A stretch of DNA of 42,898 bases from Pseudomonadota bacterium. GTDB taxonomy: Bacteria > Pseudomonadota > Alphaproteobacteria > Micavibrionales > Micavibrionaceae. Below, in pieces: positions 24,361 through 32,958 of the stretch. The stretch covers positions 1 to 42,898 of the forward strand of contig CAUJHN010000099.1 in NCBI GenBank assembly GCA_963204825.1, in the 5' to 3' direction. The notes beneath the pieces were generated by a model. The model made no database searches. It saw only the letters and a program-made list of their open reading frames with translations, and was not told where the DNA came from. The position numbers and the translations under genes are program-made. Position 1 is the stretch's first letter; each line of letters starts with the position of its first letter.

Positions 24361-27300
24361 ATGCCATATACGAACGTCAACGGGACGAGTGCGAACAATA
24401 TTTTATTGTTTGTTGGAACGTCCGCGTTTTACAACCAGACGCTGATTAATCCATACAGCGGCTATACGGTCACCGTCACCGGCACAAAAAACATCAACAA
24501 CGGAATATATGACGGCCTGGGCGGTACGGACACATTGTCCATGACGACGCTGGGCGATGTCCTGACGCTGGTGGATTCCTCCGGCACGATCATGGTGAAA
24601 AACATTGAAATCATCAATGCGGGTTTCGATGGCGACGTAGTCATCATGGCGAATGCGGTTTTCACCTATGGCAATATTACGATCCGCGGCTCCGATGGAG
24701 ATGATGTTCTGTGGTCCAATAACGGAAACGATTTGGTGCAGGGCGGCGCGGGCCGCGACATTATCGATGGCGGCGGCGGTAATGATTTGATGTTTGGCGG
24801 CACGGGCGACGACTATGTTTCCGGCGGTCTGGGAACGGATACTCTCGCCGGCGGTGAAGGCAACGACACGCTGGTATATACGGTGGACGGGACTTGGTCC
24901 GGCGGCAATACGCTGGCCACGCTGGGCTCTTCTCTCTCCTTTGCTGCTATGATCAACCTCGATGGCATGAACCGCAGCTTCGATACATTCAACGGCGACG
25001 CCGATGATGATCTTCAGGTTCCCACTATCGGAACCGACACGCTGCTCATGACGTCCGGCGATGACGTGCTGGTGCTCAGCGATGCACTCAGCCCCACAAA
25101 CAATCTTTTGTCCCCGCGTGTTTCCTACATGGAAGTCATCGATGCCGGCGATGGCAATGACATTGTAGATCTGTCCGGCGGGGCGCATCAGGACGTTACG
25201 ATCCGCGGCGGCAACGGCGCAGATATATTGGCGGGCAGTTCCGGGAACGACACGATTTACGGTGACGCGGGCAACGATAAAATTTCCGGCGGCGGCGGTA
25301 ACGATACGCTCTACGGCGGCACCGGCAACGACACCTACTATTACAATTTGGGACAAGGATCGGACACGATCATTGAAAACACGGGTACGGATTCCATCGT
25401 CTTTGGCCCGGGGATTACCTTTGCAAATCTGACGCTCTCCGCCTCCGGTCTTGATTTGATTGTGGGTATTGGCGCCCAGACGATCACCATTCAAAATCAT
25501 TTTGCCGCCGATGCTGCAGGGCGCGTTGAAACCTTTGTCTTCAACGACAATTCCACGTTTGATGCGGGTTCGTGGTATCCAAACGAAAACCCGAACGCGG
25601 TAAACGATACATTCTCCGGCGATGAAGATGCGCTTATAACGGGCAATGTTCTGGCGAACGATACGGACCATGTCGGCGAAACGCTTTCGGTTACGCCCGC
25701 TTCAATCACCACGGCGAACGGCGGCACTGTAACGCTGAATGCGAACGGAACATTCTCGTATCTGGGCGCCGCAAACTATAACGGCACAGATACGTTTTCC
25801 TATACGGTTAATGATAACCGGGGTGGCTCTTCCATTGCCAATGTTACGCTGAATGTCGCTGCCGTAAACGATACGCCTGTGGCGATCGATGATTCTTTTG
25901 GCGGCAACCGCTTTTCTAATGTCACGGGCAATGTTCTTGCCGATAACGGCCTTGGCGCTGATTCCGACATTGATGCGGATGTTTTAAGCGTGCAGTCCGG
26001 GACGATCGCAACGGTGCACGGCGGCAGTGTCGTCATGAACGCGGACGGTTCTTTTACATACACATCGGCGCCCGGCTTTTATGGAACCGATAGTTTTGAA
26101 TATACCCTGCTGGATGGCAACGGCGGTTCCGCTGCTGCGACCGCAATGCTGGACATCGCCTTCGTCAATGTCGCGCCGGATGCGCAGGACGACGCCTTCT
26201 CCGGCGATGAAGACACGGTCATCACGGGCAATGTCCTGGCGAACGACACGGACGAAATCGGTGAAACGCTGACGGTTACGCCGGCGACGATCACCACCCT
26301 GCACGGGGGAACGGTGACGTTAAATGCGGACGGAACCTTCTCCTATCTGGCTGCGCTGAACTACCATGGCATGGACAATTTCTATTATACGGTGAGCGAT
26401 AACAACGGCGGCGTTTCCATTGCGGCGGTTGCGCTGACGATAGCTTACGTGAACGATGCGCCTGTCGCGGCGTATGATGAATTCTCCGGCCTTCGCAATG
26501 AATCTATCACCGGCAATCTTTTAAACGACAATGGCTCAGGCGTGGATTCCGACATAGACGGCGATACGCTTTCCGTGCAGGCGCAAACGATTGCGAGCGC
26601 GCATGGCGGCACGGTCGTTGTCGCATCGGATGGCTCCTTCACCTACACGGCGAAGGCCGGATTTTATGGTGATGATACATTCTCCTACACGCTGCTGGAT
26701 GGCCAGGGCGGCAACGATACGGCCACTGTATCGCTGCATGTAAACCTGGACGCCTCTACCGCGATCATAGGCACAAGCAGCGCTGAAACCATTACAGGCA
26801 CAACCGGCGCGGATCAGATCTTCGGGCTTGACGGCGATGATATTCTGTACGGCGATGACGGTGTTCTGACAGGCTCAACGCTCGATAAGATTTTTGCAGA
26901 CAATATCGTAATCCCGGAACTGCAGGAACGTGTCAACATCGCGGATCTCAGGCCGCCGGGGACACCCGCGCTCGGTATTGCGGACGGCAATCTCAGCGTC
27001 TCTTACGATGCAACGGCAACGCTGACATTCAGAAAAGGATTTGCCGGTTATGATAACAGCCTTGGCACCTTTGCCATCGCGGCGGACGGCACGCTCAAAT
27101 CGGCCTCCATCGAATGGGGCAACACCAAAACGGCGGGCATCGATGTCGCGCATCAAATAGACCTGCCGACAGGCGCAACAGGCGGCGATTTCGGATTCTT
27201 CATCATCGCGAACGGCAATAACGAAAACCAGGGCTATGCCGGCCTTAACATCGGCGGCGAAGGCAATATCCGTTTCATTTACGACTACGGCAAGGCAACG

Positions 27301-28461
27301 CAGCGCGATGCAAAAATCACCGACGCCGGAAGCAAGGTTTCCATCGTCTACAATGACGGCGTAACGGTAAAAGTTTTAAAAGGGCACACATACTTCACGA
27401 CGGACCGCGGCGAAGCTGCGCCGATCAACAGCGACGGAAAGGTGCATGTCGTCTCCGGCCTTCGTGACTTAAACAACCTGCAACTTGACGTCAAAGCTTC
27501 CGACCTTTCGGGGCAGCCCGCGACCTATACGAAAAACGACATCACGCTTACGGCCTTAACGGGTACGTTGATTTCCACGGCGGACAATCGCGTCGGCATT
27601 AAAACCACAAACGCCAACGGCGGCGATATGATCGGCGGCTCGGAAACGCTGCGCGTAGGTTTCACGGATTCGGAGAAAGTGGTCGTCAGCCTTTCCAACC
27701 TGTCCGCAAACAAAGGGATCGATTTCAAGGTCTATCTGAACGGCGATATGGATCATCCGGTTGCGTATGAATATAAAACCGCCGGCGGGCAGGAAGACAT
27801 TCTCCTTGATTCTTCCATGTTCGGCGGCGCTCTCATATCGGCGATCGATATTTCTTCGGTTTCCAACTCTGCGCTCGGTACCGATAAATTCTGGCTGACC
27901 GACATCCGCGCTTTCGTTCCGGGTGGTCTGGATACGGATCAGATCCGCATCGGCTTTGAAGATCTATACAATACGGGCGACGCGGACTTCGAAGATGTGC
28001 TTTTTGATATAAATATCAATCCCGTTCACATCGGCGATATCGGCGGCGGCAACGATCTTCTGGACGGCGGCGCAGGCAATGACGCGCTTTACGGCGAAGG
28101 CGGCAACGACATCCTCGTCATAGGCCTCGGCGGCGACCATGCGTATGGCGGCGAAGGCGCGGATACGTTTGCGGTCACGCTCATCGATAATCTTGTTGAT
28201 ACGATCCATGATTTCAGCGCGGCGCAGGGCGATGCCATCAATATCGCGGACGTGCTGGAAGGCTATGATCCGCTTTCGGACAATATCGCGGACTTCATCA
28301 AGCTGGTGCAGGTCGGCTCCGATACGCAAATTCAGATCAATGCGGACGGGCAGGGCGCGGATTTCGCGGTTGCCGCGCTGGTCCTGGGCGGCACGGGCGC
28401 AGATCTTGCAACGATGGTCGCCAACGGCTCTCTGGTCGTGGATCACACGGCTCTGGCTTGA
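24361..28461 (+). CDS. Giant type I secreted RTX protein with cadherin-like repeats and DUF4114-like region
   Basis: The 1366-residue protein is probably exported by a type I (ABC/HlyB) system, as it has no signal peptide and ends in a C-terminal secretion region (about 1276-1366, with GDAINIADVLEGYDPLSDNI, resembling the VCA0849-type target domain). Calcium-binding GGxGxD nonapeptides appear at about 110-174, 283-325, 801-834 and 1224-1274. Four Ig/cadherin-like modules fill residues 412-797 (GNVLANDTD, GTFSYL, GTDTFSYT). Residues about 850-1220 end with IGFEDLYNTGDADFEDVLF, the DUF4114 hallmark. Such proteins act as adhesins or biofilm matrix components. No HlyB/HlyD/TolC genes are nearby. 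No enzymatic domain is recognised. Confidence 0.9.
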   Translation: MPYTNVNGTSANNILLFVGTSAFYNQTLINPYSGYTVTVTGTKNINNGIYDGLGGTDTLSMTTLGDVLTLVDSSGTIMVKNIEIINAGFDGDVVIMANAVFTYGNITIRGSDGDDVLWSNNGNDLVQGGAGRDIIDGGGGNDLMFGGTGDDYVSGGLGTDTLAGGEGNDTLVYTVDGTWSGGNTLATLGSSLSFAAMINLDGMNRSFDTFNGDADDDLQVPTIGTDTLLMTSGDDVLVLSDALSPTNNLLSPRVSYMEVIDAGDGNDIVDLSGGAHQDVTIRGGNGADILAGSSGNDTIYGDAGNDKISGGGGNDTLYGGTGNDTYYYNLGQGSDTIIENTGTDSIVFGPGITFANLTLSASGLDLIVGIGAQTITIQNHFAADAAGRVETFVFNDNSTFDAGSWYPNENPNAVNDTFSGDEDALITGNVLANDTDHVGETLSVTPASITTANGGTVTLNANGTFSYLGAANYNGTDTFSYTVNDNRGGSSIANVTLNVAAVNDTPVAIDDSFGGNRFSNVTGNVLADNGLGADSDIDADVLSVQSGTIATVHGGSVVMNADGSFTYTSAPGFYGTDSFEYTLLDGNGGSAAATAMLDIAFVNVAPDAQDDAFSGDEDTVITGNVLANDTDEIGETLTVTPATITTLHGGTVTLNADGTFSYLAALNYHGMDNFYYTVSDNNGGVSIAAVALTIAYVNDAPVAAYDEFSGLRNESITGNLLNDNGSGVDSDIDGDTLSVQAQTIASAHGGTVVVASDGSFTYTAKAGFYGDDTFSYTLLDGQGGNDTATVSLHVNLDASTAIIGTSSAETITGTTGADQIFGLDGDDILYGDDGVLTGSTLDKIFADNIVIPELQERVNIADLRPPGTPALGIADGNLSVSYDATATLTFRKGFAGYDNSLGTFAIAADGTLKSASIEWGNTKTAGIDVAHQIDLPTGATGGDFGFFIIANGNNENQGYAGLNIGGEGNIRFIYDYGKATQRDAKITDAGSKVSIVYNDGVTVKVLKGHTYFTTDRGEAAPINSDGKVHVVSGLRDLNNLQLDVKASDLSGQPATYTKNDITLTALTGTLISTADNRVGIKTTNANGGDMIGGSETLRVGFTDSEKVVVSLSNLSANKGIDFKVYLNGDMDHPVAYEYKTAGGQEDILLDSSMFGGALISAIDISSVSNSALGTDKFWLTDIRAFVPGGLDTDQIRIGFEDLYNTGDADFEDVLFDININPVHIGDIGGGNDLLDGGAGNDALYGEGGNDILVIGLGGDHAYGGEGADTFAVTLIDNLVDTIHDFSAAQGDAINIADVLEGYDPLSDNIADFIKLVQVGSDTQIQINADGQGADFAVAALVLGGTGADLATMVANGSLVVDHTALA
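25594..26751 (+). repeat. Four cadherin-like modules as two A-B pairs inside the RTX gene
   Basis: Modules start at 25594 (A), 25867 (B), 26167 (A') and 26452 (B'), each about 91-100 residues. A and A' share FSGDED-ITGNVLANDTD; B and B' share GADSDID or GVDSDID and GSFTYT-GFYG-DSF. Similarity is A to A' and B to B', not A to B, so a two-module unit of about 580 bp was duplicated. Confidence 0.8.
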
Positions 28462-28491
28462 TCTTCAGGGAATATCTGCTAGACAGAAAAG

Positions 28492-29508
28492 GTGCTTCCC
28501 GCTCTTCAAACATTATTCGCCCCGCTGGAACGCGGCGATCTACCGGTTTCCACGCCCGTCCTGTTCATGGGCGCGGCCTTCCATCCGTATCTGAAAAGCA
28601 TCGACGTTCTGGACGCGTGGCAACCTTTTTACCCGCTTGCGGCGCAACTGGAAATGAACGGCATTCCAAATCCGGCGCAGCTCGCCTCCGGTAAACGCTA
28701 CACTCTTGCGCTCGTGCAAATCCCTAAACAGGTGGACGAAGCAAAATTCTGGATCGCCACCGCGCTCGAATCCCTTGCGTCTGGCGGCCATGTTCTGGCC
28801 TGCGCCGCGAACGACGCTGGCGGCGGACGCATAGAAGGCTGGTTCAAAGAAGCAGGGCTGGAACCCCAATCCTATTCCAAAAACAAATGCCGGGCCGTGT
28901 GGGCGGAGCGCCCCGAAATTCTTTCGGGCAATGTAAAGGATTGGTATGACGCGGGCATCCCGCGCATGGTGGATATGGAGGCCGGATTGCCGCTGATGTC
29001 ACAACCGGGCTTGTTCTCCTGGGATCGCATAGATGCCGGCTCCCGCTTGCTCGCCGCGCATATTCCTCCCGACTTAAAAGGCGTAGGCGCGGACTTCGGC
29101 TGCGGCATAGGGTATTTAACGCACGCCGCTCTGCGTGGTTGCCCGGCTATAAGCTCCATGCACTGCCTGGATGCGGATATGCGCGCGCTTTCCTGCGCCG
29201 CAACCAACCTTGGGTCCGACGGCAAATCTTTCTCCTTCTACTGGAAAGACCTTTCACAGCCCGTGCCGGAACTCCCGCCGCTTGATTTCATCCTGATGAA
29301 TCCACCCTTCCATGAAGGCAAGAAGACGGATATTGCCCTTGGCTGCGCTTTTGTACAAAACGCGGCGGCCGCCCTGAAAAAAGGCGGGCAGCTTCTCATG
29401 GTTGCCAACCGTCAGCTGCCCTATGAAGAGCCTTTGCAGAAATCTTTTACAAACGTACGGATGATTTGCGATAAAGACGGCTTCAAGATTCTGAAAGCCG
29501 TAAAATGA
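28492..29508 (+). CDS. rsmC: RsmC-like class I SAM-dependent methyltransferase
   Basis: RsmC methylates N2 of G1207 in 16S rRNA. The 338-residue protein has a two-half architecture like RsmC: residues 1-160 form a degenerate methyltransferase-like half, and residues about 175-338 the catalytic half with SAM motif ADFGCGIGYLTHAAL, HCLDADMRALSCAATN and the catalytic NPPF in ILMNPPFHEG, which marks N-methylation of guanine or adenine. It starts with GTG at 28492, 30 bases after the RTX stop, with AGGGA some way upstream, so the start is moderately sure. Its stop overlaps the HAD gene start (ATGA), so the two are co-translated. RlmG is an alternative by homology. Confidence 0.82.
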   Translation: MLPALQTLFAPLERGDLPVSTPVLFMGAAFHPYLKSIDVLDAWQPFYPLAAQLEMNGIPNPAQLASGKRYTLALVQIPKQVDEAKFWIATALESLASGGHVLACAANDAGGGRIEGWFKEAGLEPQSYSKNKCRAVWAERPEILSGNVKDWYDAGIPRMVDMEAGLPLMSQPGLFSWDRIDAGSRLLAAHIPPDLKGVGADFGCGIGYLTHAALRGCPAISSMHCLDADMRALSCAATNLGSDGKSFSFYWKDLSQPVPELPPLDFILMNPPFHEGKKTDIALGCAFVQNAAAALKKGGQLLMVANRQLPYEEPLQKSFTNVRMICDKDGFKILKAVK

Positions 29509-30215
29509 GCCACGCTAAACTCGCGCACATACGCGCTGTTATCTTTGATTTGGATGGTACGCTCTATCAATATGGCGAAGATTTTCATCAGGCCTGCAGC
29601 GTGGCGGCTGCGCGTACAGTGATGAAAATGGGTTTTGCGCTAGGGGAAGCCGAAGCCATCCGCCTTGCTTACGAATCCCAGATAAACCACGGCAGTTCTT
29701 TTTATCTTTTTAAGGCCCACGGTCTCCAGTACAGGGATTTTCACGAACCCTATCATGCGGAAGTGGATATAAGCAGCCTTGTCGCAAATCCCGAAATTAC
29801 GGCGGCGTTACAGGGCTTGGATATGCCGATGGCCATTTTGACCAACGCGTCTCGGGTCTGGGCTAACAGGGTTATGAAACATGTAAATATCTTCCATATA
29901 TTCGGGGACGGGAAAATAATATGTCTGGAAGACAATGATTTCATCTCTAAATCCCAAGGGCCGGATGGTTTCATAAAAGTGCTGGACCTTCTGGGTGTGC
30001 CGCCGCATCAGGTGCTGATGGTCGAAGACCTGGCGGCCAATCTCACCCACGCCAAAAAACTCGGCATGACAACCGCGCTCGTTCATGCGCGGGCAATTCC
30101 TGCCGGCATGGAAACGGCGGTTGATTATGTTTATGAAAAAATCGTGGATCTTGTACGTGACCTGCCCCACCAAGACCCGGTTCCGACTTATTCGTCCGTT
30201 CCGGCTTCCCCGTAA
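29505..30215 (+). CDS. HAD-family phosphatase, pyrimidine 5'-nucleotidase-like
   Basis: The 236-residue protein is a HAD hydrolase with motif I FDLDGTLY (D15, D17), motif II TNAS in AILTNASRVWAN, motif III lysine in SKSQGPDGFIK and motif IV MVEDLAANL. The cap is helical, as in yeast SDT1-type pyrimidine 5'-nucleotidases, the usual annotation of this group in alphaproteobacteria. Substrate is not certain. It overlaps the rsmC stop by 4 bases, and its 3' end overlaps the AAA gene on the other strand by 28 bases. Confidence 0.82.
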   Translation: MSHAKLAHIRAVIFDLDGTLYQYGEDFHQACSVAAARTVMKMGFALGEAEAIRLAYESQINHGSSFYLFKAHGLQYRDFHEPYHAEVDISSLVANPEITAALQGLDMPMAILTNASRVWANRVMKHVNIFHIFGDGKIICLEDNDFISKSQGPDGFIKVLDLLGVPPHQVLMVEDLAANLTHAKKLGMTTALVHARAIPAGMETAVDYVYEKIVDLVRDLPHQDPVPTYSSVPASP

Positions 30216-31192
30216 CGCTGTCCGCCTTCGGTGTCCTCGAAATTCTTCGCGCCGATCTGTACGCTCATTTTTGTGGGGTCGAAGGCATCGTTTTTGCCGT
30301 ACTTCACATCGGACAGGGCGCCCGGATGCAGGCCGGTTTCCCGGGCCACCGTCATGTGCACGGCTTCCATGGTCAAGGTGCGGTTGTCGCTACGATACAT
30401 ATTCTGCCACGCACAGGCGGCGTCCATCGTGATGATGGATTTATCCGGCTGGTTGCGCTTTCGCATATATTCTTCGGTCAGTTTAACGACTTCCAGTATG
30501 CACTCGTCCGGGATGCTCATTTTGTGGTGACGCTCATAATTGGGGCGTACGCCCTTTAAAATATTGATCGTCTCCTCAGTGTTCGGCACCTTCAGCATCA
30601 CCTTCTGGAAACGGCGGTCAAGCGCGGGGTCCACCGCAACATAGGTCCTGAATTCGTCCAGTGTGGTCGCGCCGATAACATGCAGGTCGCCCACCGTCAG
30701 ATATGGTTTCATCACTTCGGAAAGGCCGGCGTAGCCGGACCCCGTGACGGTCGGCATGATCGTGTGAATCTCGTCGATAAAGAGAATGTAGCGCGGAAAT
30801 TCCGGATGATGGTACCGCTCGGCGATGCCGCGGCAGATCGGAATAAACCGCTCCTGAAATTCTCCGGGGGAATTCGTCCCCGCCGCCATCGCGGGCATAT
30901 CCAGTTCCAGAACATGCGCGTCCTTTAAATAATCCGGCACGCGTCCGGCCGCAATCGCCTGCGCCAGCCCTACGACCAGCGCGGTTTTACCAACCCCGGC
31001 GGGCGCCAGAAGACAGGCGTTCTTTCTGTTTCTTTGCAGAAGGATCAATACGACGTTATCGACCTCGGCGTCGCGGCCCACAATCGGGTCGAACCTGCCC
31101 TGCCTCGCCAGATCGGTGAAGTTCCGGCAATACAGGTGCAGCAGAGCATCAAGCTCTTCCTGCGGGACTTTAAAATTATATTTCTTTGACAT
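30188..31192 (-). CDS. Solitary ClpA/ClpB-D1-like AAA+ ATPase
   Basis: The 334-residue protein consists of one AAA+ module similar to domain D1 of ClpA/ClpB. DPIVGRDAEVDNVVLIL starts the domain, APAGVGKTA (63-71) is Walker A, ILFIDEIHTI (136-145) Walker B, and LDRRF (191-195) the Arg fingers. The Clp N-domain and D2 are missing, as is an IGF loop for ClpP. The pore-loop-1 motif KYRG of Clp proteins is replaced by NSPG (107-110) and pore loop 2 is short, so threading of protein through the pore seems impaired. It may be an adaptor or regulator, an inference. ATG 31192 has AAGG 7 bases before it. A promoter with palindrome lies upstream at 31231-31258. Confidence 0.82.
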   Translation of the reverse strand: MSKKYNFKVPQEELDALLHLYCRNFTDLARQGRFDPIVGRDAEVDNVVLILLQRNRKNACLLAPAGVGKTALVVGLAQAIAAGRVPDYLKDAHVLELDMPAMAAGTNSPGEFQERFIPICRGIAERYHHPEFPRYILFIDEIHTIMPTVTGSGYAGLSEVMKPYLTVGDLHVIGATTLDEFRTYVAVDPALDRRFQKVMLKVPNTEETINILKGVRPNYERHHKMSIPDECILEVVKLTEEYMRKRNQPDKSIITMDAACAWQNMYRSDNRTLTMEAVHMTVARETGLHPGALSDVKYGKNDAFDPTKMSVQIGAKNFEDTEGGQRYGEAGTDE

Positions 31193-31230
31193 TTCAAGGC
31201 CTTATGTGGGGAAGGGGTCTTCTCCAACAT

Positions 31231-31258
31231 AATATAGTGTACCTATATTGGTTAACAA
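31231..31258 (-). promoter_or_regulatory. Promoter with palindromic operator candidate of the AAA gene
   Basis: On the minus strand TTGTTA (31258-31253) and TATATT (31236-31231) are 16 bases apart. Between and over the -10 lies AATATAG-TGTAC-CTATATT (31231-31249), a 7-bp-arm inverted repeat, as expected for a repressor site. The -35 overlaps the serB stop. Confidence 0.45.
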
Positions 31259-32040
31259 TTCGCAAACAGGCCCTGCACATACAGAACGCCGGTCAGGTCG
31301 GCGTATTTCAGAACGTTCAAAAGGGATTCTTCCAGAACAGGCTTCGGGCGGTATCCGATGCCAAGCCCCGCCGCCGTGAGCATCGGTAGGTCGTTCGCGC
31401 CATCGCCGATAGCCACGGTTTCGGATAGATCAATACCGAGTTCGCCTGCATATTTTTTCAGGAAAGCGAGCTTCGCGTCTTTGTCCAGAATAACGCCGCT
31501 CACCGTGCCGACCAGAACATTGCCGTCATGCTCCAGTTCATTGCCGTGATGATGGTGAAACCCTGCTTGCTCCGCGATGGCGCTCGTGAAAAATGTGAAC
31601 CCGCCGGACACCAGTACGCAGGTCGCGCCATTCTCCCGCATTCCATGGACGAGTTTATCCGCGCCCTCGCACAGCTCCGTTTCGTCGAGTGTTTCATGCA
31701 GCGCTGTCACGGGCAGATCTTTCAAAAGGCCCACGCGCTCACGCAAGGCCGCATGAAAATCCAGCTCCCCGTTCATCGCGCGCGCCGTGATGGCGGCGAT
31801 TTTGTCTTTGATGCCGGCTTTGCCCGCAAGTTCATCCAATGTTTCGGTGGTCACAATGGTTGAGTCCATATCGGCCAGCAGCAGTTTCTTTTTCCGCCCC
31901 TCTCTGGGCACGCACAAAACATCGATCCTGTCCGCAGCAAAAACCGCGCGCAGGGCTTTCATCTGTTCCATGTTTACGCAGTTCTGAACCGGGATATCCG
32001 CGGCCTTATGCTGCGCCAGCCACTGCGGCTTTCCGTTCAA
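31252..32040 (-). CDS. serB: Phosphoserine phosphatase (N terminus interrupted by nonsense codon)
   Basis: SerB hydrolyses O-phosphoserine to serine, the last step of the phosphorylated serine pathway. The HAD domain is intact: nucleophile motif LLADMDSTIV, VLVSGGFTFF, lysine in LDKDAKLAFLKK and GDGANDLPML. Upstream in the same frame an ACT-like N-terminal piece starts at ATG 32136 (MTHIITLIASDVPL) one base after the pdxJ stop with AAGGAAGG before it. Codon 23 (32070-32068) is TAA; then homology resumes (KFIEDKAIG). The coordinates given start at TTG 32040, the first possible restart. The catalytic part lacks no residues, so reinitiation could keep activity, or the gene is a recent pseudogene, or the TAA is a sequencing error. 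It follows pdxJ in an operon. Confidence 0.8.
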   Translation of the reverse strand: MNGKPQWLAQHKAADIPVQNCVNMEQMKALRAVFAADRIDVLCVPREGRKKKLLLADMDSTIVTTETLDELAGKAGIKDKIAAITARAMNGELDFHAALRERVGLLKDLPVTALHETLDETELCEGADKLVHGMRENGATCVLVSGGFTFFTSAIAEQAGFHHHHGNELEHDGNVLVGTVSGVILDKDAKLAFLKKYAGELGIDLSETVAIGDGANDLPMLTAAGLGIGYRPKPVLEESLLNVLKYADLTGVLYVQGLFANC

Positions 32041-32136
32041 ACCAATCGCCTTGTCTTCTATGAATTTTTACAACTTTTCGATATGGTTAATCGAAAGCGG
32101 AACATCGGAAGCGATCAGGGTGATAATATGCGTCAT
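32041..32136 (-). other. Disrupted 5' end of serB, in-frame TAA at codon 23
   Basis: The frame from ATG 32136 runs 22 codons to TAA (32070-32068) and then continues in the same frame into the SerB catalytic domain. A single CAA-to-TAA change would explain it; the surrounding residues keep the expected SerB N-terminal pattern on both sides. Confidence 0.8.
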
Positions 32137-32137
32137 G

Positions 32138-32911
32138 CTATGCAACCTTCCTTGTTTTCTGGCCATAGTCGATGGCGGTTAAATACGCGCTCACCGCGCC
32201 GTGCCATCCCATCTTGAGCGCGTCCGCGGTGATGGCATGACCGATGGAGACTTCCTCGCAATCGGGCACCGCGGCAATAAACCGCGCGAGATTTTCAAGG
32301 CTCAGATCATGGCCTGCATTCACGCCCATTCCGGCGTTTTTTGCTGCAGCGGCCGCCTCGCTATAATCTTTCAATGCTGCAGCATTTTGCGCGTACGGAC
32401 CCGTGTATAGCTCCACTCGGTCCGCGCCAATTTCGGCGGCGGCGTCCGCCATTGCGGGATCGGGATCGATGAACAAAGACACGCGCCGTCCGGCATTTTG
32501 CAATGCGCGTACAGCATCTTTCAAAAAACTTTTCCGCGCAGGAATATCCCACCCATGGTCCGACGTGCGCTGTCCCGGCGCGTCCGGCACCAATGTCACC
32601 TGATGGCACGCGTTCTCAAGCGCCAGCTTCAGGAAATCTTCGTCCGGATACCCTTCGATGTTGAATTCCACATCGCCGATTTTTTCCATCATGAAGGACG
32701 GGAACGGCGAATTGATATCCGCAATAAACGCCGCCAGAACCGGCACATCCGCCCGCCGTATGTGCCGCTCGTCGGGTCTCGGATGCACGGTGATGCCGTG
32801 CGCCCCCGCCTTCAAAACCATCTTCGCGGTTTCGATCAGGTCCGGGTACGGCAAATCCCGCTGGTTTCGCAGCAGCGCGACCTTGTTCAGATTGACGGAC
32901 AGGCGTGTCAT
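32138..32911 (-). CDS. pdxJ: Pyridoxine 5'-phosphate synthase
   Basis: PdxJ condenses 1-deoxyxylulose 5-phosphate with 3-amino-2-oxopropyl phosphate to form pyridoxine 5'-phosphate. The 257-residue TIM-barrel protein has the family's start RLSVNLNKVALLRN, HPRPDERHI (phosphate and substrate contacts), VTLVPDAPGQRTSDHGWD and GVNAGHDLSLENL, then EVSIGHAI at the active site. I chose ATG 32911; earlier in-frame sequence lies over the serC leader. The gene shares a 47-bp divergent region with serC, whose product also serves in pyridoxal phosphate synthesis by transaminating 4-phosphohydroxythreonine. It starts a pdxJ-serB operon. Confidence 0.95.
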   Translation of the reverse strand: MTRLSVNLNKVALLRNQRDLPYPDLIETAKMVLKAGAHGITVHPRPDERHIRRADVPVLAAFIADINSPFPSFMMEKIGDVEFNIEGYPDEDFLKLALENACHQVTLVPDAPGQRTSDHGWDIPARKSFLKDAVRALQNAGRRVSLFIDPDPAMADAAAEIGADRVELYTGPYAQNAAALKDYSEAAAAAKNAGMGVNAGHDLSLENLARFIAAVPDCEEVSIGHAITADALKMGWHGAVSAYLTAIDYGQKTRKVA

Positions 32912-32958
32912 TGCGTATGGTCTAACCCAAATTTCATTAAACGCCAAAAGGTATAGAC

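Noticed and set aside
24403-25671. 422-codon open frame on the minus strand inside the RTX gene
   Set aside because: It mirrors the Gly/Asp-rich repeat coding of the plus strand, whose codon bias removes stops from the opposite frame; the translation is Arg/Ile/Val-rich with no domain or start signal.
24690-28180. Possible CRISPR array or intergenic tandem repeats
   Set aside because: The short periodic DNA codes in frame for GGxGxD nonapeptides; spacing and sequence vary as protein repeats do, and no cas gene is present.
32068-32070. Programmed readthrough or selenocysteine at the serB stop
   Set aside because: The codon is TAA, not TGA, with no nearby structure pointing to recoding; a point change or error is simpler.
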